Shown in pieces: positions 28,336 through 34,805 of a stretch of 64,000 bases of DNA. Numbering within the stretch: the stretch's first letter is position 1; every line of letters begins with the position of its first letter. This stretch comes from Streptomyces sp. RPA4-2. Its GTDB lineage: Bacteria > Actinomycetota > Actinomycetes > Streptomycetales > Streptomycetaceae. Position numbers and translations under genes: made by a program. Below the pieces are notes generated by a model that was not told where the DNA came from, made no database searches, and saw only the letters and a program-made list of their open reading frames with translations. Where the stretch lies: positions 3,658,001-3,722,000 of the forward strand of contig NZ_CP050975.2 of NCBI RefSeq assembly GCF_012273515.2, given 5' to 3'.

Positions 28336-30186
28336 TCACCGCATCCGGGTGGCCCACTCCTGCACCTTGGCGATCCGCTGCCGCAGCTGCCCCGCGGTGG
28401 CCTCCGCGCTCGGCGGGCCGCCGCACACCCTCCGCAGTTCGGTGTGGATCACCCCGTGCGGCTTGCCGCTCTGGTGGACGTACGCGCCGACCATGGTGTT
28501 GAGCTGCTTGCGCAGTTCCAGCATCTCCTTGTGCGAGACCACCGGACGCCGCTCGGCGGGGAGTTCGAGGAGATCGGCCTCCTCGTCGGGCTTCTTGCGG
28601 CTGTGCGCGATCTGCCGGGCCTGCCGCTTCTGCAGCAGCATCTGCACCTGGTCGGGCTCCAGCAGCCCGGGAATGCCGAGGTAGTCCTGCTCCTCCGCGC
28701 TCCCCGGGTGGGCCTGCATCCCGAACTCGGCGCCGTCGTACAGCACCCGGTCGAAGACGGCCTCGGACTCCAGCGCCTCGAAGGAGAACTGCTCCTGCTC
28801 GCCGGTGTCCTCGTCCTGCTCCTTGTTCGCCTCGTCCATCTCCTTCTCGGACTCGGCGTACGGGTCCTCCTCGCCCTCCTTCTTGGGCTTGTCGAGGACG
28901 TGGTCGCGCTCGACCTCCATCTCGTTGGCGAAGCCGAGAAGGTCGGGGACGGTCGGAAGGAAGACGGAAGCGGTCTCGCCGCGCCGCCGGGAGCGGACGA
29001 AACGGCCCACGGCCTGCGCGAAGAACAGGGGGGTCGAGATGGTGGTCGCGTACACACCGACGGCGAGCCGTGGAACGTCGACGCCTTCGGACACCATGCG
29101 CACCGCGACCATCCACCGGTCGTCGCCGTGGCTGAACTCGTCGATGCGGTTCGAGGCGCCGGTGTCGTCGGACAGGACGAGGGTCGCCTTCGTCCCGGTG
29201 ATCTCGCGGATCAGCTTGGCGTAGGCACGGGCGGAGTCCTGGTCGGAGGCGATGACGAGGGCACCGGCGTCCGGGATGCCCTTGCGCACCTCGGTCAGCC
29301 GCTGGTCGGCGGCGCGCAGCACGCTGGGCATCCACTCGCCGCGCGGGTCGAGCGCGGTGCGCCAGGCCTGGCTGATGGCGTCCTTGGTCATCGGCTCCCC
29401 GAGCCGCGCCGCGATCTCGTCGCCCGCCTTCGTGCGCCACCGCATGTTGCCGCTGTAGGAGAGGAAGATGACGGGCCGCACGACCCCGTCGCCGAGGGCG
29501 GACCCGTACCCGTAGGTGTAATCGGCGGAGGACCGCCGGATCCCGTCGTTCCCCTCCTCGTAGGTGACGAAGGGGATCGGGTTGGTGTCGGACCGGAACG
29601 GCGTACCGGTGAGCGCGAGCCGCCGGGTGGCCGGCTCGAACGCTTCGAGACAGGCCTCGCCCCAGGACTTGGAGTCACCGGCGTGGTGGATCTCGTCGAG
29701 GATGACGAGGGTCTTGCGCTGCTCGGAGCGGTTGCGGTGCAGCATCGGCCGGACGCCGACCCCGGCGTACGTCACGGCGACACCCTGGTACTCCTTGCTG
29801 AGCGGGCCCGCGCTGTACTCGGGGTCCAGCTTGATCCCTATCCGCGCCGCGGCCTCCGCCCACTGCTTCTTCAGGTGCTCGGTCGGCGCGACCACGGTCA
29901 CCTGCTGCACCACGTGATGATGCAGCAGCCAGGACGCGAGGGTCAGCGCGAACGTCGTCTTGCCGGCGCCTGGGGTGGCGACGGCGAGGAAATCGCGCGG
30001 CTGCTCCTGGATGTACCTCTCCATCGCCCCCTGCTGCCAGGCGCGCAGCTTGCCCGCGGTGCCCCAGGGGGCGCGCCCGGGAAAGGCGGGTGAGAGGTGG
30101 TGCGAGGAGGAAGCGGTGGCGGCGGTGGTAGTCACGGTCTCCGTGGGGTGGTCGAGCGGCTCGGCTACGTATGACAACCGGGCCAC
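28336..30186 (-). CDS. DEAD/DEAH-box helicase (superfamily 2)
   Basis: A 616-residue helicase. Walker A is ATPGAGKTT (70-78), motif II is DEIHH, motif III is ALTGTPFRSD and motif VI is QAVGRFVRSRRRG. A strongly acidic segment (KKEGEEDPYAESEKEMDEANKEQ) follows the second RecA fold, and the C-terminus is a conserved helical tail. The set resembles DNA-repair/restriction-type SF2 enzymes of actinomycetes; no nuclease domain is fused. GTG start with no clear Shine-Dalgarno; MTTTAAT further in is an alternative. Specific function unknown. Confidence 0.85.
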   Translation of the reverse strand: MARLSYVAEPLDHPTETVTTTAATASSSHHLSPAFPGRAPWGTAGKLRAWQQGAMERYIQEQPRDFLAVATPGAGKTTFALTLASWLLHHHVVQQVTVVAPTEHLKKQWAEAAARIGIKLDPEYSAGPLSKEYQGVAVTYAGVGVRPMLHRNRSEQRKTLVILDEIHHAGDSKSWGEACLEAFEPATRRLALTGTPFRSDTNPIPFVTYEEGNDGIRRSSADYTYGYGSALGDGVVRPVIFLSYSGNMRWRTKAGDEIAARLGEPMTKDAISQAWRTALDPRGEWMPSVLRAADQRLTEVRKGIPDAGALVIASDQDSARAYAKLIREITGTKATLVLSDDTGASNRIDEFSHGDDRWMVAVRMVSEGVDVPRLAVGVYATTISTPLFFAQAVGRFVRSRRRGETASVFLPTVPDLLGFANEMEVERDHVLDKPKKEGEEDPYAESEKEMDEANKEQDEDTGEQEQFSFEALESEAVFDRVLYDGAEFGMQAHPGSAEEQDYLGIPGLLEPDQVQMLLQKRQARQIAHSRKKPDEEADLLELPAERRPVVSHKEMLELRKQLNTMVGAYVHQSGKPHGVIHTELRRVCGGPPSAEATAGQLRQRIAKVQEWATRMR

Positions 30187-30251
30187 CCTACCGGCGACCC
30201 GGATGTGTCACCGCGCGGACGACGCCGGGGCACCCGTGGATGCGACCCACC

Positions 30252-30668
30252 TCACAGCGCGCGCAGCCGGGCCGCGATCACCCCGAGCCCGCTCTCCTCG
30301 CCGGACGCCACGTCGATGACCAGGTCGTACGCCGCCGCCTGGTCGCAGCCGCCGAGGTCGACGCCGTTGACGGCGAGGAAGGTGGCGGCGGACAGCCAGG
30401 CCGTGCGCTTGTTGCCGTCGACGAAGGGGTGGTTGGCGGCGAGCGCGTGCAGCAGGGCCGCGGCCTGTTCGTAGAGGTCGGTGTAGGCGGCGACGCCGAG
30501 CATGCGGGCGCGCGGGCGGTGCACGGCGGAGGCCAGCAGTCCCGGCTCCCGTGTCTCGGGGGCGGTGCCGCCGAAGGCGATCCGGGCGATGTCCGTCACC
30601 TCGGCGACGGTGAGGTGCCGGGTCGGGCCCGCGGGGTTCACGGGGTCACCGGGGTCGACAGCGCTCAT
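30252..30668 (-). CDS. doc: Doc-type toxin (Fic/Doc family)
   Basis: A 138-residue death-on-curing protein. The Fic-fold active-site motif is complete: HPFVDGNKR (H80-R88). Doc phosphorylates elongation factor Tu, whereas full Fic proteins AMPylate targets; the short form and lack of a beta-hairpin flap point to Doc. Its ATG overlaps the stop of the upstream antitoxin-like gene (ATGA), the usual antitoxin-then-toxin order. Confidence 0.88.
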   Translation of the reverse strand: MSAVDPGDPVNPAGPTRHLTVAEVTDIARIAFGGTAPETREPGLLASAVHRPRARMLGVAAYTDLYEQAAALLHALAANHPFVDGNKRTAWLSAATFLAVNGVDLGGCDQAAAYDLVIDVASGEESGLGVIAARLRAL

Positions 30669-30976
30669 TCGCCGAGCCTTCTCAGCAGTCCGGCGTGGTC
30701 TTCCGCGAGCCGGGTGGCGAGCGAGCGGACGTGCTCGCCCTCGTCGCGCAGATACCGGCGTACGGCGTCCACTGCGACCTCCTCGGGCAGTTGGTCCCGC
30801 GCGTCCGCGAGGTCGGCGAGGTCGCGCGCGAGGCCCGGGGCGAGACGGAGCGGCAGTTCTTCCACGGCGTCACGGTAGAGCCACCCGGCCGCCGCGGTCG
30901 ACCGGTTCACGGTCGGCCGGTTCACGGTCGGCCGGTTCACGGTCGGCCGGTTCACGGTCGGCCGGTTCACGGTCAC
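30665..30976 (-). CDS. Antitoxin-like protein with N-terminal pentapeptide repeats
   Basis: A 103-residue protein. From the GTG at 30976, which overlaps the MFS stop as GTGA, it reads VNRPT four times and then VNRST. A ribbon-helix-helix-like segment follows (ELPLRLAPGLARDLADLADARDQLPEEVAVDAVRRYL), and the C-terminus (VRSLATRLAEDHAGLLRRLG) resembles toxin-neutralising tails. Each repeat begins with an in-frame GTG, so translation could start at any of them. Role as the Doc antitoxin is inferred from position, size and coupling. Confidence 0.7.
   Translation of the reverse strand: MTVNRPTVNRPTVNRPTVNRPTVNRSTAAAGWLYRDAVEELPLRLAPGLARDLADLADARDQLPEEVAVDAVRRYLRDEGEHVRSLATRLAEDHAGLLRRLGE
30896..30970 (-). 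repeat. Five tandem 15-bp repeats at the antitoxin start
   Basis: GGTCGGCCGGTTCAC at 30911, 30926, 30941 and 30956, plus a one-base variant at 30896. On the coding strand each is GTGAACCGGCCGACC (V-N-R-P-T). The period is a multiple of three, so copy-number change keeps frame. Confidence 0.95.
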
Positions 30977-32409
30977 CGTTCCCGCAGCCGGGTCGTCACC
31001 CAGGCGCCCGCCAGCGCCACCCCGGCCATCGGCAGGAACACGGCGGCGAAGGCGGCGGGGTGGGAGCCGGCCGCCGAGGTGGCCGTGTCCGTGACCGTGC
31101 CGCCGCCCAGGGAGGCGAAGGCCGCACCGCCCGCCGCGAGCAGGACGATGTTGGAGAGGGCGTCGGAGATCTGCAGCGAGGCGGAGTTCGCGCCGGCCTC
31201 CTCGGGTGCGGAGAGATGGAGCAGCAGCACACTGGTCGAGGCGATCACCAGCCCCATCCCGAAGCAGCCGAACCCCCAGGCGACGGCGACGGTCCACACC
31301 GGCACGGCGTGCACGAGCACAGCGGGCACGGCGGCTATCGCGGCCGCGACCAGCACCATCCCGAAGAACATCAGCCGCTCCCGGTACGGCTCCACGCGCG
31401 GCCTCGACTGGACGTACGAACCCAGCGCCCAGGTCCCGCCGCCCGCCGCGAGCGAGAACCCGGCGAGCGTCGGCGACAGTCCACGCTGGGTGACCAGCAT
31501 GAGCGGCACGAAGGACTCGGCGGCGACGAAGGAGCCGGCCGCGACCCCGCGCAGCAGCACCACGGAGGGCAGACCGCGCGCGGCCCGGTAGGTACCGGCC
31601 GGGAGCAGCCGGAGGACGGCCGGGACGAGCAGCGCGGCCCCCGCCGCGGCGGGGACGAGCGACAGCCACCGCAGATCCTGGGCGGCGTACTGGAGCAGCC
31701 CCGCGCCGAGGGCGACCGCGAGCGCCGAACGGATGCGCCGCCGGCCCGCGGGTACGGGGGCGGGGTCCGCCGTCCGTCCGCGGGTGCGCCGCCGTATCTG
31801 CGGCAGGGCGAGGGCGAGCGGGAGGACGACCAGAACCGGTATGCCGACGAAGACCCAGCGCCAGCCGAGGTGTTCGGTGACGGCGCCCGCCGCGAGCGGT
31901 CCGACCACGGACGGCACCACCCAGGCCGCCGCGAAGCCCGCCATGATCGACGGCCGCAGCCGCTCCGGGTAGGCCTGCCCCACGACCACGTACAGCGCGA
32001 CGATCACCAGACCGCCGCCGAGCCCCTGCACCGCCCGTCCGAGCACGAACAGCCACATGCCGCCGGCCGTACCGGACAGGATCAGCCCCGCCGCGAAGGC
32101 CCCGATTCCCGCGGTCAGCGAGCCCAGGGGGCCGTCCCGGTCCGACCACTGGCCGGCGAGCACCATCCCGAACAGGCTCGTCGTGAAGTAGCCCGAGAAC
32201 GCGAAGGCGTACAGCGCGACCCCGTCGAGCTCCCTGGCCGCCACCGGCATGGCCGTGCCGACCGCCGTCGCCTCGAACGCGATCAGCAGCACCACGGAGA
32301 CGATCCCGACACTGAGCGCCCGGTACGGCCGGCTCAGCACCCCTTCCCCGGCCTGGGCCTCCGTCGGCGGCCGGGCGGTTGCGGCGTCCCGTGGTTCCAG
32401 TGCGGTCAT
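30973..32409 (-). CDS. MFS transporter (drug/proton antiporter type)
   Basis: A 478-residue major-facilitator protein with roughly 12-14 membrane segments. Motif A-like GQWSDRDGPLGSLTAG is after the second segment, and GRAVQGLGGGLVIVALYVVVGQAYPERLRPS is typical of multidrug exporters. MTALEPRD was chosen as start; an upstream TTG/GTG extension looks non-coding. Its stop overlaps the antitoxin start, so the exporter and the toxin-antitoxin pair may share one transcript, an unusual arrangement. Confidence 0.85.
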   Translation of the reverse strand: MTALEPRDAATARPPTEAQAGEGVLSRPYRALSVGIVSVVLLIAFEATAVGTAMPVAARELDGVALYAFAFSGYFTTSLFGMVLAGQWSDRDGPLGSLTAGIGAFAAGLILSGTAGGMWLFVLGRAVQGLGGGLVIVALYVVVGQAYPERLRPSIMAGFAAAWVVPSVVGPLAAGAVTEHLGWRWVFVGIPVLVVLPLALALPQIRRRTRGRTADPAPVPAGRRRIRSALAVALGAGLLQYAAQDLRWLSLVPAAAGAALLVPAVLRLLPAGTYRAARGLPSVVLLRGVAAGSFVAAESFVPLMLVTQRGLSPTLAGFSLAAGGGTWALGSYVQSRPRVEPYRERLMFFGMVLVAAAIAAVPAVLVHAVPVWTVAVAWGFGCFGMGLVIASTSVLLLHLSAPEEAGANSASLQISDALSNIVLLAAGGAAFASLGGGTVTDTATSAAGSHPAAFAAVFLPMAGVALAGAWVTTRLRER

Positions 32410-32560
32410 GGCCGTCAGCGTAAGGGGCTTAACCCGCACTGGCTCCTGTCCGAAGACCGTGATCAGCTGGTTCTTTGGTCGTACGACCACCCGCGCGCGC
32501 CACCCGCGGGGCGCTTCGTGAACGGCGTGTGGCAGTCCCGTTGCGGCGGGCCCGGACCTC

Positions 32561-32590
32561 TTGAGCCGCGCCCGTACCGCCGCCTACGGT
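32561..32590 (+). promoter_or_regulatory. Promoter of tRNA-Cys
   Basis: TTGAGC (32561-32566), an 18-nt spacer and TACGGT (32585-32590) match the main vegetative sigma consensus of Streptomyces. The expected start near 32597 leaves a 40-nt leader before the tRNA. Confidence 0.65.
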
Positions 32591-32635
32591 CGACCCATCA
32601 GGTTCGGAACGAGTGAGCCGTGCCGCACCTGACAC

Positions 32636-32707
32636 GGCCGTGTGCCCGAGTGGTTCAGGGACTCGCCTGCAAAGCGAGTTACGCGGGTTCGATTCCCGCC
32701 ACGGCCT
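32636..32707 (+). tRNA. tRNA-Cys (anticodon GCA)
   Basis: A full cloverleaf can be drawn. The acceptor is GGCCGTG/CACGGCC, the D-stem CCC/GGG, the anticodon stem CTCGC/GCGAG with loop CTGCAAA (anticodon GCA), and the T-arm GCGGG-TTCGATT-CCCGC. The discriminator is T (U73), a cysteine identity base. CCA is not encoded. The next gene is on the other strand, and no integrase or att-like duplication is nearby. Confidence 0.96.
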
Positions 32708-32716
32708 CAAGAAGTC

Positions 32717-32741
32717 CGCCTGCCCCGCCCCGGGGCAGGCG
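32717..32741 (+). terminator. Terminator of tRNA-Cys
   Basis: CGCCTGCCCC (32717-32726) pairs with GGGGCAGGCG (32732-32741) around GCCCC, 10 nt after the tRNA. Confidence 0.8.
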
Positions 32742-32841
32742 AACGGGGCTCGCGCGTGGTGCGTCCGCGTGGGCCCCGGTGCCGGTGGGCCGTCCTCCCG
32801 GGGGGGCGGTCTCCGTGGGGGTGCCTCAGTCGGGGGCCGTC

Positions 32842-33207
32842 TCAGTGGGGCCCCAGGCCGCCGCTGCCGAACGAGCCGCTTCCGCCCTCGTCCCAGCGTC
32901 GCCGCTCCTGCGACGCGCTCGGTCGGGACGAGTGGGCCAGCTCGTACGGAGTGAGGGCGTGCCCGCTCTTGTCCACCTTGGGGATCTCGGCGGACTCGCG
33001 GACCTCTCGGACCTCGTGGACCGCGCCGCCCGGTGGCAGCTGCGGCTGCTCCTCGGGGCGCGGCAGCTGTTCGTGGGCTCGGATGCGGCAGCCCAGCCAG
33101 AGGCTGCCGCCCAATAGCGTCACGAGGGCCACGGCGACCAGGAACAGCCCGAGGCTGAGCAGGCCGCTGGGCGCTGCCATCTGTATCGATGCGGATGCGG
33201 TACTCAT
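32842..33207 (-). CDS. DUF6479 family membrane protein
   Basis: A 121-residue protein with one N-terminal membrane segment (LLSLGLFLVAVALVTLLGGSLWLGCRI) and a hydrophilic tail with the family's EEQPQLPPGGAVHEVREVRE and HALTPYELAH. It is widespread in streptomycetes with unknown role. The ATG MSTASAS was used; a TTG three codons upstream is possible. Terminal residues are Gly/Ser-rich and probably disordered. Confidence 0.75.
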   Translation of the reverse strand: MSTASASIQMAAPSGLLSLGLFLVAVALVTLLGGSLWLGCRIRAHEQLPRPEEQPQLPPGGAVHEVREVRESAEIPKVDKSGHALTPYELAHSSRPSASQERRRWDEGGSGSFGSGGLGPH

Positions 33208-33267
33208 ATCAGTCAAATACCCGCAAAAGCCCTCACGAACCGGACGTCCCGACGGGACGCGGCCCGC

Positions 33268-34446
33268 CTACGCGTACAGCGAGCCACCCGCCTGGTCCTC
33301 GAATATCTCCGGCCAGTAGCGCCGGCCGTCGTCGCCGTCCAGTTTCGGGGTCGGGTCGCAGGCGACCGGGTCGACCGCGGCGAGGGTCTGGGCCATGGTC
33401 GCGGCGAGCTGCTCGTAGGAGTCGGTGAGGTCGTACGCCGCGTCGATCGACTTCTCGCGGTGCAGCAGCCAGAGGGTGAAGGCGAGCGTGGAGATGTCCG
33501 CGTTGAGCGGGCGCAGGGTGGCGTCCGGCTCGCTCCAGGCGAGGACCGCGCCCGTCGTGCCGTCCACGACGAGGCTGGTGTCCTCCAGGAGATAGCCGAG
33601 GCGTATGAGCCGGTCCGCCGTCGCGGGCAGCTCCTCGGCGGTGAACTCCTCCGGACGCTCGTCCGCGTAGTACTCGGTGAGGGCCGGCAGCGGCACCTCC
33701 GTGTCCAGCTGGAAGAGCAGGCCGTCCTCCGGCAGGCCCGTCCCGCGCAGGAAGCGGCGCGTCGGCTCGTGCACGAGCGCGGGCGGGAAGTCGACGTCCT
33801 CGAAACGCATGATCGCGCCCGGACCGAACTCCTCGTCCAGCAGCCGCTGCGGCAGATCGAGCAGGAGCCCCTCGCCGGGGCCCGCGATCCGCGCGAGGGG
33901 GCGGATCAGCGCGGCCATCCGCCAGTACGCCGCCACCTCGCCGCCCGTGGCCGTCTCGAAGACCTCGGTCAGCGACTCGGAGACCTCCGTGACCGCCTTC
34001 GGGCCGAACCGGCCTCCGTGGGACGCGAACCGCTCCTGGGACACGGTCAGTTCCTCCGTCGCCGCCGCGAAGCGCACCAGCGCCTCCAGGGACGGGGCCA
34101 GCGGAGCGAGGTCCATCAGGACGGGGTGGGCGGAGAGCCGCGTCGTGGCCACCTTCCCGGTCGACCCGTCCAGCACGATCGACTCCAGGTCCCGGTCGAA
34201 GGTTCGCAGCGCCCCGATGACCAGCTGGTCACGGAGCTCCTCGGCGAGCTTGTCGGCGTCCGAGGCCAGGTCCGTCACCCTGCGCAGACCGTGCTCCCGC
34301 AGGCTGCCGAATTCCAGCAGTGTGCCGTCGGACGGCAGTCCCGGACCCGTCAGCCGGTGCCGTGTGTCCGCGTGCGTGATGTACGGATCCAGCTCGCCCT
34401 CGGTCAGCGTGATCGCGCCGACGACATCGGTGTCAGTCGTACTCAT
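33268..34446 (-). CDS. SUKH-4 family immunity-like protein with two SUKH domains
   Basis: A 392-residue soluble protein. Two similar halves can be seen: about residues 30-130 (GPGLPSDGTLLEFGSL, LESIVLDGSTGKVATT) and 215-355 (GTGLPEDGLLFQLDTE, TSLVVDGTTGAVLAWSEP, STLAFTLWLLHRE). SUKH proteins commonly protect against polymorphic nuclease or deaminase toxins. No toxin or secretion gene lies beside it, so an immunity role is unproven here. GGGGGAG sits directly before the ATG. Another possibility is a SUKH domain reused for nucleic-acid-linked regulation. Confidence 0.75.
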   Translation of the reverse strand: MSTTDTDVVGAITLTEGELDPYITHADTRHRLTGPGLPSDGTLLEFGSLREHGLRRVTDLASDADKLAEELRDQLVIGALRTFDRDLESIVLDGSTGKVATTRLSAHPVLMDLAPLAPSLEALVRFAAATEELTVSQERFASHGGRFGPKAVTEVSESLTEVFETATGGEVAAYWRMAALIRPLARIAGPGEGLLLDLPQRLLDEEFGPGAIMRFEDVDFPPALVHEPTRRFLRGTGLPEDGLLFQLDTEVPLPALTEYYADERPEEFTAEELPATADRLIRLGYLLEDTSLVVDGTTGAVLAWSEPDATLRPLNADISTLAFTLWLLHREKSIDAAYDLTDSYEQLAATMAQTLAAVDPVACDPTPKLDGDDGRRYWPEIFEDQAGGSLYA

Positions 34447-34637
34447 GGCTCCCCCGCACATGTGAACGCTTGTGTGCTTCCCCCGGGGAACACCCCGCCG
34501 CCCAGCGGCTGTTCCCCACTGACCGAGAACCATACGCCGCCCCGCTGACAACGCCGGAAACACGCAGGCACCCAGGGGGCACAGCCGGGAAACACGCCGG
34601 TTCAAGCCATCCTCGGCAGGACTCGGCGCCTTCGCCC

Positions 34638-34805
34638 TCAGGTGAAGTACACGCCGCCCAGCACGACCGCCAGGGCCGCCACGAAGAACAGCAGGACCCA
34701 GATCATCAGCTTGCCGACACTGGGCGGGGGTTCGTACCGCGGCAGGTCCCCGTCGCCGTCCCGCGGCAGCCGGGGCTCCTCCCCCGGGGGCTCTGACGTG
34801 GTCAT
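34638..34805 (-). CDS. 55-aa single-span membrane protein coupled to the oxidase operon
   Basis: MTTSEPPGEEPRLP with an acidic N-terminus, then one membrane helix (LMIWVLLFFVAALAVVLGGVYF) at the extreme C-terminus. Its ATG overlaps the stop of the molybdopterin subunit (ATGA), so it is almost certainly translated with it. No known family is recognised. It could anchor the otherwise soluble oxidase complex at the membrane or link it to an electron acceptor; that is inference from position and topology. Confidence 0.75.
   Translation of the reverse strand: MTTSEPPGEEPRLPRDGDGDLPRYEPPPSVGKLMIWVLLFFVAALAVVLGGVYFT

Noticed and set aside
27935..29440. Long frame crossing the IclR leader and helicase gene
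   Set aside because: It overlaps the helicase in another frame, has arginine-rich shadow composition, and runs through the terminator.
30896..30970. Regular repeats as a CRISPR array
   Set aside because: The 15-bp units are directly tandem without spacers and lie inside a coding frame; no cas genes are present.
32636..32707. tRNA-Cys as an integration site of a mobile element
   Set aside because: No integrase gene, no second copy of the tRNA 3' end and no change in composition on either side.
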